DNA of 64,000 bases from Candidatus Gemmiger excrementigallinarum. GTDB taxonomy: Bacteria > Bacillota > Clostridia > Oscillospirales > Ruminococcaceae. The position numbers and the translations under genes are program-made. Positions within the stretch are counted from its first letter, which is position 1; every line of letters begins with the position of its first letter. The notes below the pieces were generated by a model that saw only the letters and a program-made list of their open reading frames with translations, searched no databases and had not been told where the DNA came from. Of this stretch, positions 49,084 to 58,634 are shown piece after piece. The stretch is from positions 1 to 64,000 of the forward strand of contig DXBP01000050.1 in NCBI GenBank assembly GCA_019116445.1, in the 5' to 3' direction.

Positions 49084-50601
49084 GTGGAAAAACAAAAGAA
49101 AAAGACCATTCAGATGCCGCATACCTACGTCATCATTTTTGCGGTGGTGGTCCTCTGCGCGGTGCTGACCTACCTGATCCCGGTGGGCAGCTTCCAGACG
49201 CAGGAAGTCAGCTACATGGTGGGCGATACCGAAAAGACCCGTACCGTCATTGTAGCGGACAGCTTCGCCTATGAGCTGGACGAAGCCGGCAACCGGGTAC
49301 GCAGCGGTGTGCCGATCTTCGGCACCGAGGATTTCGGCGGCCAGGGTATGCTCAACTATGTGTTCGAGGGTCTGACCTCCGGTGACAAGACCGGCAGTGC
49401 CGTGGGCATTGTGGCCTTCATCCTGGTCATCGGCGGTGCCTTTGGCATCGTTATGCGCACCGGCGCGGTGGATGCGGGCATCCACGCCATGATCCGCAAG
49501 ACCAAAGGGCGGGAAATCATCCTTATCCCGGTGCTGTTCACGCTGTTCTCTCTGGGTGGCGCGGTTTTTGGCATGGGCGAGGAGGCCATTCCTTTTGCCA
49601 TGGTCATTGTGCCGCTGACCATCGCCATGGGCTACGATGCGGTGGTGGCGGTCTGCGTTACCTACGTGGCGACCCAGATCGGCTTTGCCACCAGCTGGAT
49701 GAATCCCTTCGGCCTGGCTATTGCCCAGGGCATCGCGAGGGTGCCGGTGCTGTCGGGTGCCGGGTTCCGTATCGTTATGTGGATTGTCTTTACGGCGGCG
49801 GGCGTGATTTTTACCATGCTCTATGCCCGCAAGATCAAGCGGGACCCCACCTCCTCGGTGGCCTATGAGAGCGACGCTTACTACCGCGGCCAGATGGCCC
49901 AGAGCGACGCGGCCTCCGCGCCCTTTACGCTGGGCCAGGGCCTGGTGCTGCTGACCATTCTGGTCACCATCATCTGGACGGTCTGGGGCGTTGTGGTCGA
50001 AGGGTACTACATCCCTGAAATCGCCTCCCAGTTCTTCATCATGGGCCTGGCAGCCGGTATCATCGGCTGCATCTTCCACCTCAACGGTATGCGCGCTTCG
50101 GATATGGCTTCCTCCTTCCAGAGCGGTGCCGCCGACCTGGTGGGCGCAGCGCTGGTGGTGGGTATGGCCCAGGGCATCGTCATCGTGCTGGGCGGCACCG
50201 ACCCCACCACCCCCAGTGTCATGAACACCATCCTGTACACCCTGGGCAATCTGCTCAGCGGCGTGCCCGGTGTGCTGGCTGCCTGGCTCATGTATGTGTT
50301 CCAGAGCCTGTTCAACTTCGTGGTTGTTTCCGGCTCCGGTCAGGCGGCCCTCACCATGCCCATCATGGCGCCCCTGGCGGACCTGGCCGGTATCACCCGC
50401 CAGGTGGCCGTACTGGCTTACCAGCTGGGCGACGGTCTTACCAACCTCATTGTGCCCACCTCCGGCTGCCTGCTGGGCGTACTGGGCGTGGCTCGTCTGG
50501 AATGGGGCAAGTGGGCCAAGTTCCAGATCAAGATGCAGGGGATGCTCTTTGTGCTGTCCACGATTTTTGTGGTTGTGGCAGTCATGATCGGTTTTGCCTG
50601 A
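49084..50601 (+). CDS. YfcC-type carrier (C4-dicarboxylate/short peptide or amino acid family)
   Basis: 505 residues with about twelve membrane segments. MPHTYVIIFAVVVLCAVLTYLIPVGSF is the family opening, and FGMGEEAIPFAMVIVPL, TSWMNPFGLAIAQGIA and TNLIVPTSGCLLGVLGVARLEW are family blocks. Substrates of this group (YfcC/ArcD-like) are amino acids, peptides or dicarboxylates. The start is unsure: GTG 49084 fits the family best, ATG 49063 is an alternative, and frames further up begin before the likely RNA start. Its divergent neighbour is a dipeptidase, so uptake of peptide products is plausible. Confidence 0.88.
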   Translation: MEKQKKKTIQMPHTYVIIFAVVVLCAVLTYLIPVGSFQTQEVSYMVGDTEKTRTVIVADSFAYELDEAGNRVRSGVPIFGTEDFGGQGMLNYVFEGLTSGDKTGSAVGIVAFILVIGGAFGIVMRTGAVDAGIHAMIRKTKGREIILIPVLFTLFSLGGAVFGMGEEAIPFAMVIVPLTIAMGYDAVVAVCVTYVATQIGFATSWMNPFGLAIAQGIARVPVLSGAGFRIVMWIVFTAAGVIFTMLYARKIKRDPTSSVAYESDAYYRGQMAQSDAASAPFTLGQGLVLLTILVTIIWTVWGVVVEGYYIPEIASQFFIMGLAAGIIGCIFHLNGMRASDMASSFQSGAADLVGAALVVGMAQGIVIVLGGTDPTTPSVMNTILYTLGNLLSGVPGVLAAWLMYVFQSLFNFVVVSGSGQAALTMPIMAPLADLAGITRQVAVLAYQLGDGLTNLIVPTSGCLLGVLGVARLEWGKWAKFQIKMQGMLFVLSTIFVVVAVMIGFA

Positions 50602-50653
50602 TCTTACAGAAAATGATAGGTCCCCGCTGCTTCGGGAAGGCAGCAGGGAACGC

Positions 50654-50698
50654 AAAAGAGCGTGTTCCACCCACAGGGCGGAACACGCTCTTTTTTTT
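50654..50698 (+). terminator. Terminator of the YfcC-type gene
   Basis: AAAAGAGCGTGTTCC pairs with GGAACACGCTCTTTT around 11 bases, followed by a T-run. Confidence 0.85.
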
Positions 50699-50822
50699 GT
50701 TACATACCGCCAAAGTGAAAAGAATGTAAAAAAGATGAAATTTTAAAATGACGAAATAACGATATAAAATAAAAATAAGCCTATGTCAAAAAAATTATTT
50801 TATAACAAAATCTCAAAAAAGA

Positions 50823-50851
50823 TTGATTTCCTAGTTTTTTTATAGTAAAAT
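50823..50851 (+). promoter_or_regulatory. Promoter of the M60-like peptidase operon
   Basis: TTGATT (50823-50828), a 17-base spacer and TAAAAT (50846-50851) in an AT-rich stretch that stands out from the GC-rich surroundings. Confidence 0.65.
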
Positions 50852-50952
50852 GTGCGCTGGCCAAGAGAACTAAAACCCAAACACGGAGCCGGATATTTCT
50901 CCGCTTTCAGGGAAGATCACCCGGTCCAACCCAAAAGAAAGGATGTAATGAA

Positions 50953-53900
50953 GTGAAAAGAGCCATCGCCACCTTGCTGAGCACCTGCATGATGTTCAGC
51001 ATCCTGGCCCAGGGCACGGCCGCCTTTGCGGAAGAATACGCCGAATCTGCGGTGCAGGCCGCAGTGACGGAAACGGATGAAGCACAGCCCCTGGAAATTG
51101 CTTCCTCCGAAACGGCGTCCCCCGACGCCGAGGAAAGTCTGCCTGAAGTACCGGCAGCGGAAGAGGAACTTCCGCCCATTGAACTTATGGCAGAGGAATC
51201 CCACGAAGACGAAGCCGCGGCAGAGAGTGCCCCGCAGGATACGGCGGAGGTTTCTGTCACGCTGCTGGCGGGTCTGCCGCTGCAGGGGGATGTGGAGTTC
51301 ACCGTCAGCCTGACGGGCCCGTCCACCCGCTCCGGAGAGATCACGCTGCAGGCAGCCGGCGGTACGGTGCCTGCTCAGCAGGAGATCCGCTTCCGGGACC
51401 TGCCCCGGGGCAGCTACACGCTGACGGTCAGCGGCAGCGGCTTTGCGGATTACACCCAGACCATTGAGGTAGAAAACCTGCTGTATTCGGTACAGCTGTA
51501 CACCGGCTTCCTGGCCGGATATACCTACACCGCGGATGATCTCCATCCCGGTGCGCTGCGCATCGGTGACGTGGACGGCAACGGCTCCCTCAGCGAGGGG
51601 GATACCACCGCACTGATCGATGCCCTTGAAGGGGAAAGCACCGACGCCGGCTACACCGTGGACCTGGACGGCAGCGGTACCGTGGACCTGGTGGACCTGC
51701 AGATGCTGGCCGCCAGCCTGGAAGAAACCCGGGACGGCGCCGCCTCGGTGCTGATCCGTGTGCCCGAAAGCCTGATGGAACTGGAAACGGAAGAAACCAC
51801 CCAAGTCGTCAGCGGCAGCCTGGACGATCTGCTCAGCGGTGCGGCGGCGGTGGAACTGAAACCCACCTCGGAGGAAGCTATCTCGGAGGATAACCCCGTC
51901 ACCGTCAGCTTTGACTTTGAGAAAGCGGCCAAGGAACCCCTGCCCCTGGCGGGCCTGGTGCTGCAGACCCCGCCCGCCGGTGATACCGCTGTCAACGGCG
52001 CCACCGTCACGGTGGAATACGAGGAATACGGCGAGACCAAAACCATGGACATCCCCGTCAGCAACGGGATGCTGGCCCGCTTTATGGGTGCAGCCACGGT
52101 GCAGCCCGACGGCTCCATCGAGGTCAACTTCGGCGCACAGATCGCCGTCAAGAAGGTCACCATCAAGATCACTTCGGTGTCTGGCGGCGGCAACCTGGCG
52201 GAGATCTCCAAGGTGGAATTCCTCAACGATATGGAATCCCGTATCCCGCCCCCGACGATGGACATTCCCACCGGACTGAAGGCTGTGCCCGAAAGCCAGG
52301 CCTTCACCCTGACCTGGGACCCGGCGGTAAACGTCACCGGGTACGAAGTTTCCATCACCTTCGGCGATGAGACCGAAACCGTGCGCACCGCCTCCAACAC
52401 CCTGGCGGTGAGCAGCTTCCGCGGTGAAAAACTGCAGAACAGCAAGACCTACACCGTCAAGGTGCAGTCGGTCAACGGTGAATGGCGCAGCGGCTACGGC
52501 GAGGCCATCACGGTGATCCCCAAAGCCGACAAACTGCCCGCCGCCCCCGACGCCCTGACACTGACCGGGCGCTTCCAGCGCATTGAAGCGTCCTGGAAGG
52601 ACATGAAGGATACCGAAACCTATAACGTCTACTATCGCAAACAGGGCGAAGGGGACTTCATCAAGGTCGAAGGGATTGCCAAGAACAGCTACACCATTCA
52701 GGGCCTGGAAAACAACACCCGCTATGAGGTGTATGTCACCGGCGTCAACGAGCTGGGCGAAGGCCCCGCCTCGCTGACCTCCACGGCATCCACGGCCAAC
52801 GTGAACCCGGTCAAGATGCCGGCCTACAAGCTGCTGAACACGCCGGGTGCCGCCGGCGAGGTCACAGCCCATATCCTGTCCATCACCCATAAGAACGGTT
52901 ATATGAAGGACAGCCCGCTGGATTCCGGCAACACCGCCTGGGGCGCTGTGGATAACGATTTCGCCTCCTGGTACGGTGTGGATGACTGGGACGACGGTGC
53001 CAGCTACAACCTCAACGACGGTCTGCGCGTCACCTTTGACGCCCGCTACCATATCGGCAGCATCTCGCTGACCCAGGCCGAGGACCGCAGTGGTTACGGC
53101 AAGGTCCGCCTGTTTGCTCGCGATGAGCAGGGCCGTGAATACCAGGTGCCGGGTGTGACCATCGTCCGGCATAACGACGGCAGCCGCAACTACTTTACCA
53201 TCAAGATCCCCGGTGGTGTCACCACCGATTATCTGCGCGTCTGCGTGGGGTATACCTACTGGGACAGCCCGGTTTCCATCTCCGAGATGCGGTTCTACGA
53301 GTACGACAGCCTGGAAGATGACATTCTGGCGCTGTATGCCGACGACCTCCACGTAACGCTGCAGGAGGAAGTGGACGAGGGCACCCTCGACGACCTGCAG
53401 ACCCGGCTGGACACCCCCGATGAGGCCAGCGGCGAACTGCACCCCGAACGTGTGGCGCTCCAGCGCGAACTGGATAACGCCCGCGGTCTGCTGGAAACCA
53501 CCCTCAACGATGTGGTGGAGGTACATACCACCATCACGGCCAAGAAGGACGGCCACCTGGGCTTCACCGGCCTGAATGCCTGGCAGCCCCTGGGTGTGAC
53601 GGCCGCCGCCGGCGACGAGATCGTCGTCTACGTAGGCAGCAACAATGTGGCCACCGGTTCCAATGCCTGGCTGCAGCTGGTTGCCACCCAGTACAACTCC
53701 GAATCGGGACAGGTGGTTTCCAGACCGATCCAGCTCAAGGTCGGCCGCAACGAGATCAGCATTCCCGAACTGGTTACCTTTGATGCCGAGCACGGCGGCG
53801 CCCTGTACGTGCAGTTCACCGGTGACGGTGCCAATGACCGTTACTCGGTGCGCGTCAGCGGCGGCGAAAAGATCCCCGTGCTGGATCTCTACGGCATTGA

Positions 53901-56184
53901 CGATCCCGCCGAGCGCAAAGCCCGTGTCACGGCCTATGTGGAAGCGATGGAAGCCTACGCCGCGGAACTGGAATCCCGGCATGGCGAGTTCCACGGCGAC
54001 CACGGCGCCTACGACGCCCAGACCTGCATCCTCAACACCACCGATGTGATGCTGGACCAGATGATGTACTCGGTACCGGTCAGCCAGCTGCTGGCGGGCC
54101 TGGGCGGCGGGTCCACGGCTGACAAAGCCGAGCGCCTGCTCAACTCCGTGGACGCTATGGACCAGATGATGACGCTGTTCTACCAGCATAAGGGCCTGAC
54201 CAATCTGGCGGGCGCCGGGGATAAGAACCGTCTGCCTTCCCAGCACCTGAACATCCGCTATATGCGTATGTTTGCCGGCGCGTTCATGTACGCGGCGGGC
54301 AACCACATTGGTATCGGCTGGGGTTCTGTACCCGGCCTGGCTGAAGGCAACCCCGTCGTTGTGAAGGAGGACGGCAGCTACCAGAGCGGCAACTTCTTCG
54401 GCTGGGGCATCGCCCATGAGATCGGCCACAACATCAACCAGGGCAGCTATGCCGTGGCGGAAGTTACCAACAACTATTTCTCACAGATTTCCCAGGCCAG
54501 CGAGGGCGTGCGCTTCGGCTACAACGCCATCTACAGCAAGGTAACCAGCGGCACCACCGGTCATTCCGGCGATGTGTTCACGCAGCTGGGACTCTACTGG
54601 CAGCTGCACCTTGCCTATGACCAGGGATACGAATACGAAATCTACGATAACTATACCGACCTTTTTGCAAACCGTTTCTATGCGCGGGTGGATACCTACG
54701 CCCGCAATCCCTCCCAGGCGCCGGCCCCGCAGGGCATCAAGCTGACGCTAAACGGCGATGCCGACCAGAACTTCATGCGTCTGGCCTCGGCGGCGGCCCA
54801 GAAGGACCTGACGGACTTCTTTGTGCGCTGGGGCATGGTTCCCGACGGAACCACGGCGGCCTATCTGGCACAGTTTGAGCCCGAGACCCGTGCGCTGTAC
54901 TACGGCAACGATGCCGCGCGCAACTACCGGTTTACCCATGATGACGGCACGAGCTTTGCGGGGCAGGCAGTCCTCACCGACGGCAACACCGCCGTGGTGG
55001 ATGACCGCACCCCCAACCAGGTCAACCTGACGCTGGCCTCCAACGCCGACAGCGGCCTGCTGCTGGGCTACGAGATCGCCCGCGTGACCTACGAGAACGG
55101 CCGTGCCAACACCGAAGTTGTGGGCTTCACCACCAACAGCACCTACACCGACACGGTCACCACCGTCAACAACCGTACGGTGGCCTATCAGATCACGGCC
55201 ATCGACCAGTTCCTCAACCGTTCCGAAACGCTGCAGCTGCCTGCGGTCAAGATCAGCCATGATGGCAGCTATGACAAGAGCCAGTGGACGGTGACTACCA
55301 ACATGACCTCGGCGGAGGATACGACCCCCGGCGCCGACGACCACGACCCCTGCGAACCCGAACCGGTCTCGGCCATTACCAAGGTCATCGACAACAACAA
55401 GGGCACTACCTATACCGGCAAGACTGCCAGCGGCGATGCCGTCATTACGCTGGACTTCGGCAAATCTCTGGCAGCGACGGGCTTCAAGTACACCGTCACC
55501 TCCGGTACCCCCATCGAACAGTACGAGATCCAGATCGCCACGTCTGATGGCAGCTGGAAGACGCTGGAATCCGGCACCTTTGCCGGCGGCGAAGTCAGCA
55601 CCGTCTACTTCCGCAACGAGAACAACGACCCCTGGGTCTGCACCTATGACGCGACGCAGCTGCGCCTGATCGTCAAGGCCCCGGCGGGTGTGGAAATCTC
55701 CATCAGCGAACTGGATGTGCTGGGCCCCACCGGTGACAACGTGGAACTGATGGAAAACGGCATCGGCACGCTGACCAAAGACTTTGTCTATGAGGAAAGT
55801 TCCGACCAGGCCATTCCGGAAGGCTCGCTGGTGTTCACCGGCAGCTACAAGGGCAACCCCGCGTACAACGTGGTGCTGCTCTACGACCAGGATGGCAACA
55901 TTGTGGGCGGTGTGAACGCCGACGGCGACATTGTGGCCCACCAGATCATTCTGGCCCCCGATCCGGCCGAAGGCCAGCTGGGTGAAGTCAGCGAAGGCTA
56001 CTGGGTCTACTGGATCGAACCTGCCGACCTGGAAGGCATGACCATGCCCGAGAGCGTGCGGGTGGAGCTGTACCGTGTGGACAACGCCACTACCAACGAA
56101 GGCCAGCGCCTGACCGGCGATACGCTGGCGGTAACGCTGCCCGAATCGCTGCCCCCGATCACGCTGGGCAGCCAGGCAGACTGA
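50953..56184 (+). CDS. Secreted multidomain M60-like metallopeptidase with dockerin-like module
   Basis: 1743 residues starting at GTG 50953. Order: signal peptide (1-26); Glu/Ala-rich linker (30-95); beta domain (96-195); dockerin-like module (about 202-255) with two calcium loops, DVDGNGSLSEGD (206-217) and DLDGSGTVDLVD (237-248); beta domain (265-420); two fibronectin III-like domains (about 435-525 and 530-615); a discoidin/CBM32-like domain (about 625-790); the M60-like peptidase with HEIGHNINQ (His1155, Glu1156, His1159) and the third ligand region AEVTNN (Glu1170); another discoidin-like domain (about 1430-1590) and a final beta domain. M60/enhancin-type peptidases cut mucin-like glycoproteins. 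No C-terminal anchor is present, so retention may depend on the dockerin. The next gene encodes a membrane protein with a cohesin-like domain. Confidence 0.88.
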   Translation: MKRAIATLLSTCMMFSILAQGTAAFAEEYAESAVQAAVTETDEAQPLEIASSETASPDAEESLPEVPAAEEELPPIELMAEESHEDEAAAESAPQDTAEVSVTLLAGLPLQGDVEFTVSLTGPSTRSGEITLQAAGGTVPAQQEIRFRDLPRGSYTLTVSGSGFADYTQTIEVENLLYSVQLYTGFLAGYTYTADDLHPGALRIGDVDGNGSLSEGDTTALIDALEGESTDAGYTVDLDGSGTVDLVDLQMLAASLEETRDGAASVLIRVPESLMELETEETTQVVSGSLDDLLSGAAAVELKPTSEEAISEDNPVTVSFDFEKAAKEPLPLAGLVLQTPPAGDTAVNGATVTVEYEEYGETKTMDIPVSNGMLARFMGAATVQPDGSIEVNFGAQIAVKKVTIKITSVSGGGNLAEISKVEFLNDMESRIPPPTMDIPTGLKAVPESQAFTLTWDPAVNVTGYEVSITFGDETETVRTASNTLAVSSFRGEKLQNSKTYTVKVQSVNGEWRSGYGEAITVIPKADKLPAAPDALTLTGRFQRIEASWKDMKDTETYNVYYRKQGEGDFIKVEGIAKNSYTIQGLENNTRYEVYVTGVNELGEGPASLTSTASTANVNPVKMPAYKLLNTPGAAGEVTAHILSITHKNGYMKDSPLDSGNTAWGAVDNDFASWYGVDDWDDGASYNLNDGLRVTFDARYHIGSISLTQAEDRSGYGKVRLFARDEQGREYQVPGVTIVRHNDGSRNYFTIKIPGGVTTDYLRVCVGYTYWDSPVSISEMRFYEYDSLEDDILALYADDLHVTLQEEVDEGTLDDLQTRLDTPDEASGELHPERVALQRELDNARGLLETTLNDVVEVHTTITAKKDGHLGFTGLNAWQPLGVTAAAGDEIVVYVGSNNVATGSNAWLQLVATQYNSESGQVVSRPIQLKVGRNEISIPELVTFDAEHGGALYVQFTGDGANDRYSVRVSGGEKIPVLDLYGIDDPAERKARVTAYVEAMEAYAAELESRHGEFHGDHGAYDAQTCILNTTDVMLDQMMYSVPVSQLLAGLGGGSTADKAERLLNSVDAMDQMMTLFYQHKGLTNLAGAGDKNRLPSQHLNIRYMRMFAGAFMYAAGNHIGIGWGSVPGLAEGNPVVVKEDGSYQSGNFFGWGIAHEIGHNINQGSYAVAEVTNNYFSQISQASEGVRFGYNAIYSKVTSGTTGHSGDVFTQLGLYWQLHLAYDQGYEYEIYDNYTDLFANRFYARVDTYARNPSQAPAPQGIKLTLNGDADQNFMRLASAAAQKDLTDFFVRWGMVPDGTTAAYLAQFEPETRALYYGNDAARNYRFTHDDGTSFAGQAVLTDGNTAVVDDRTPNQVNLTLASNADSGLLLGYEIARVTYENGRANTEVVGFTTNSTYTDTVTTVNNRTVAYQITAIDQFLNRSETLQLPAVKISHDGSYDKSQWTVTTNMTSAEDTTPGADDHDPCEPEPVSAITKVIDNNKGTTYTGKTASGDAVITLDFGKSLAATGFKYTVTSGTPIEQYEIQIATSDGSWKTLESGTFAGGEVSTVYFRNENNDPWVCTYDATQLRLIVKAPAGVEISISELDVLGPTGDNVELMENGIGTLTKDFVYEESSDQAIPEGSLVFTGSYKGNPAYNVVLLYDQDGNIVGGVNADGDIVAHQIILAPDPAEGQLGEVSEGYWVYWIEPADLEGMTMPESVRVELYRVDNATTNEGQRLTGDTLAVTLPESLPPITLGSQAD

Positions 56185-56203
56185 GCAATACAAGGAGACT
56201 ACC

Positions 56204-57133
56204 ATGAAGAAACTACTGGCCACCCTGCTGCTGGGCATGGCCCTGGCCGTGGCGGCGCTGCCCGCTGCGGCCCAGGAGTCCGGCAACACGGTGACAATGA
56301 CGGCCAACGCCAACGGCGCGGCCGTAAGCCTGGCGCTGCCCAAAGAAACAGCCCAGGGAGTCAAGGCGCTGCGCCTGAGCTTTGCGGTGGAAAGCACCGA
56401 GCCCATTGATGCGCAGTTTGACTTTGACAGTGCGCTGCCCGGCAGCGTGCAGCAGTGCCGCTACAATCCGGCCACCGGGCAGATGAATGTCTATGTGGCG
56501 GGCGGTACCGACCTGTTCACGGATGGTACAGCCTCTTTGGGCAACATCCTTCTGGATGTCCCCGCGGGCAGCACGGCCACCGTGCGCCTGGTGGAGGACT
56601 CGTTGGAACTGGTCAACGGTGCCTTCGGCAAGACCCAGGCGCCCTCTACCGGTGCGGTATCGGTGGATGTGACGGTGGACGGCAATACGCCGGCCCCCAC
56701 TCCGGAAGCCACCCAGTCCCCGTCCGGAGGTTCCTCCGGTTCTCAGGATCAGAATTCTGCGGCGCAGAGCCATCAGAATACCCCCACGCCCACCCCGGCC
56801 GTGACTACCACGCCGGTGTCCACGGCTGCCCCGTCTGAAACGGTGCAGCAGACCACCGCGCAGGGCAGCACCGGCGGCAAAAAGCCTGCGGGCAGCAGCC
56901 AGTCGGGTGCTGCCTCCCAGGCAACTCCCGAGCCTTCGGAAGAACCCCAGGCCAGCGCGACGCCGGCCCCCACCGAAGCCCCCCAGGATCCGACCGCTAC
57001 TGCCACGCCCGAACAGGCACAGGCGGAATCCACCCCGGCGATGAACCCGCTGCTGGTGGTGCTGATCGTGGTGGCCTGCCTGGCGGCGGCCGTCCTCATC
57101 GGCGTTGCCGTGCTCCGCTTCCGCAGCCGGTAA
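56204..57133 (+). CDS. Membrane-anchored protein with cohesin-like domain
   Basis: 309 residues. Signal peptide 1-24. Residues about 28-145 form a beta-sandwich that follows the cohesin pattern: VTMTANANGAAVSLALP at the start and a late DGTASLGNILLDVPAGSTAT block, like the 'g.latl.f.v..g' ending of cohesins. Then comes a Pro/Thr/Ser/Gln-rich linker (150-278), long enough to cross the wall. One membrane segment (about 283-303) precedes the basic end RFRSR. It lies 19 bases after the dockerin-bearing peptidase, in the same operon. The likely role is to hold that peptidase on the cell. Cohesin assignment is by pattern; another Ig-like sandwich is possible. Confidence 0.7.
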   Translation: MKKLLATLLLGMALAVAALPAAAQESGNTVTMTANANGAAVSLALPKETAQGVKALRLSFAVESTEPIDAQFDFDSALPGSVQQCRYNPATGQMNVYVAGGTDLFTDGTASLGNILLDVPAGSTATVRLVEDSLELVNGAFGKTQAPSTGAVSVDVTVDGNTPAPTPEATQSPSGGSSGSQDQNSAAQSHQNTPTPTPAVTTTPVSTAAPSETVQQTTAQGSTGGKKPAGSSQSGAASQATPEPSEEPQASATPAPTEAPQDPTATATPEQAQAESTPAMNPLLVVLIVVACLAAAVLIGVAVLRFRSR

Positions 57134-57181
57134 TTTCCTGAGCGCTGTCGCTCCCCACGGCAGCATCCCCCTATAACAAAA

Positions 57182-57225
57182 CACACCGCCCTCCCGTTGC
57201 AAGCCGGGAGGGCGGTGTGCTTTTT
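57182..57225. terminator. Bidirectional terminator after the peptidase operon
   Basis: CACACCGCCCTCCCG pairs with CGGGAGGGCGGTGTG around 7 bases, followed by CTTTTTG. It also serves the converging gene at 57238. Confidence 0.85.
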
Positions 57226-57237
57226 GTTGGGAAGGGC

Positions 57238-58083
57238 TCAAAGCAGATCGGTCAGGCCATAGTCCGCCACGCAGCGGCGGATGCCTTCCCGTGTTGGGTC
57301 AAAGGCCAGCCCGCCGGCCTGCGCTTTGCGGGTGTCCATCCGCAGGCTGCGGGACCAGTCCGCTTGTTCCAGCGGCGGGTCGATACCCAGCACGGTGCAG
57401 AATTGCCGGGCGGTGGTGTACATATCGGTATCGTTTTCACTGCCAAAGTTGTACACGCCGCCGGGCAGTTCCAGGGCGGGCAGCAGATTTTCCACGGCCT
57501 GGCGCACATAGGTCACGCCACGGTAATCCCGGCAGGAAAACCGCATCGCCTGGCCGGTGCGGGCCGCCCGCCACAGGTTCAGCGGCAGATTGCCCCGGAT
57601 GGGCAGCCCGTACCCCGGCAGATCGTACAGCCAGGTGGCGCGCAGCAGCACGGCGTCGGGCAACCGGTCCAGCACCCGCAGTTCGGCTTCCCGCTTGTGG
57701 CGGCCATAGACATTGGCGGGGGAGAGCAGTACGTTTTCATCAAAGGACCCATCTCCGGGCAGTCCGGCATAGACCTGGTCGGAACTGAAGGCTACCAGTC
57801 TGGCACCGGTATTCCGGGCGGCTTCCGCCAGCCAGAGGGGCACTTCCACGTTGGCCCGGTAGGACTCCTCGGGGTGCGCCTCACAGTACCCGGTGTCGGA
57901 AAGCGCCGCGGTGTGCAGAATGGCATCGGGATGCAGCTGCTGTACCGCTGTCTGCAATTCCTCCTGCTCGGCGCGGGCCATCAGACCCCGGGGCAGCGCC
58001 AGCAATTCCAGCCGCCCGCTCAGCTGCTGCATCACCCGGGCCCCCACAAAGCCCCCGGCACCGGTAACCAGAACGCGTTTCAT
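57238..58083 (-). CDS. RmlD-like NAD(P)-dependent sugar-nucleotide reductase
   Basis: 281 residues, an extended short-chain dehydrogenase. The Rossmann motif VLVTGAGGFVG opens it. Further marks are the HTAALSDTGYCEAHPEESYRAN block, SSDQVYAG, and the active-site Tyr and Lys in NVYGRHKREAE (YxxxK). It resembles dTDP-4-dehydrorhamnose reductase and related reductases. It overlaps the MerR regulator gene by 4 bases (57238-58083 against 58080-58490), so the two form an operon. Confidence 0.88.
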   Translation of the reverse strand: MKRVLVTGAGGFVGARVMQQLSGRLELLALPRGLMARAEQEELQTAVQQLHPDAILHTAALSDTGYCEAHPEESYRANVEVPLWLAEAARNTGARLVAFSSDQVYAGLPGDGSFDENVLLSPANVYGRHKREAELRVLDRLPDAVLLRATWLYDLPGYGLPIRGNLPLNLWRAARTGQAMRFSCRDYRGVTYVRQAVENLLPALELPGGVYNFGSENDTDMYTTARQFCTVLGIDPPLEQADWSRSLRMDTRKAQAGGLAFDPTREGIRRCVADYGLTDLL

Positions 58084-58490
58084 GGTGTATCCTCCTTTTG
58101 GGGTAAAATGTTGCTGACATAGGGCTGCTCGCCCGCCAGCACCGCATCGTAAAAGGTTTGTTTGCGGTCCACATAAGCCACCGCCTCTTCCAGCTGGCCG
58201 ATCCGCTCCAGAAGTTCCACCCGTTTTTGGGCCAGAATGATCTTGCGCTGGGGAATGGATGCTTCACCCTGCAGGCAGAGCTGTACGTAATGCCGCATTT
58301 CCTGGATGCTCAGCCCGCAGCGCTTCAGGCAGCCAAGACTTTCGATCCAGGCGATGTCCCGCTCGTCAAACACCCGCCGGTTGGCGCCATCCCGTTTGAC
58401 GTTGGGTACAAGCCCCTGGTTGCAGTAAAATTTCAGTGCCTCATAGGTCATGCCGGTCTTTTCGCAGACCGTTTTCATGGAATAGAGCAT
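58080..58490 (-). CDS. MerR-family transcriptional regulator
   Basis: 136 residues. The N-terminal winged helix reads MKTVCEKTGMTYEALKFYCNQGLVPNVKRDGANRRVFDERD, followed by the coiled-coil dimer helix (KRVELLERIGQLEEAVAYVD). No metal-binding cysteine pair is clear at the C-terminus, so the sensed signal is probably not a simple metal. ATG 58490 has GGGAGG 7 bases upstream. It lies divergent from the aldo/keto reductase gene, whose promoter has a 19-base spacer and a dyad, the classic MerR target. Confidence 0.92.
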   Translation of the reverse strand: MLYSMKTVCEKTGMTYEALKFYCNQGLVPNVKRDGANRRVFDERDIAWIESLGCLKRCGLSIQEMRHYVQLCLQGEASIPQRKIILAQKRVELLERIGQLEEAVAYVDRKQTFYDAVLAGEQPYVSNILPQKEDTP

Positions 58491-58535
58491 GGTATCGCCT
58501 CCCGGATCGTTCACGCAAAATTCACAAAACAGGGC

Positions 58536-58566
58536 TTGACCGGTAGTAACAACCGGATGCTACACT
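58536..58566 (+). promoter_or_regulatory. MerR-type promoter with 19-base spacer
   Basis: TTGACC (58536-58541) and TACACT (58561-58566) are 19 bases apart instead of 17. The spacer region holds the inverted repeat CCGGT-AGTAACA-ACCGG. This is the hallmark of promoters remodelled by MerR regulators. Confidence 0.75.
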
Positions 58567-58634
58567 GAGCATACCACAGACGCCGGCTTGCTGCAAGGGG
58601 CGCCTGCCCAAATTACCGATTGGAGGAAAGAAAA

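Larger units (their letters stand above)
50602..50952. other. Terminator, AT-rich promoter zone and leader
   Basis: No gene. It holds a terminator (50654-50698), a very AT-rich stretch (50700-50850) with a promoter at 50823-50851, and a leader of about 100 bases with a small CGGAG/CTCCG stem. Confidence 0.6.

Noticed and set aside
50917-54429. 1170-codon open frame on the minus strand
   Set aside because: It is antisense to the M60-like gene; long antisense frames are common in GC-rich genes. The product is a low-complexity shadow.
54748-56406. 552-codon open frame on the minus strand
   Set aside because: Antisense shadow of the M60-like gene end, spanning its gene boundary; no start signal.
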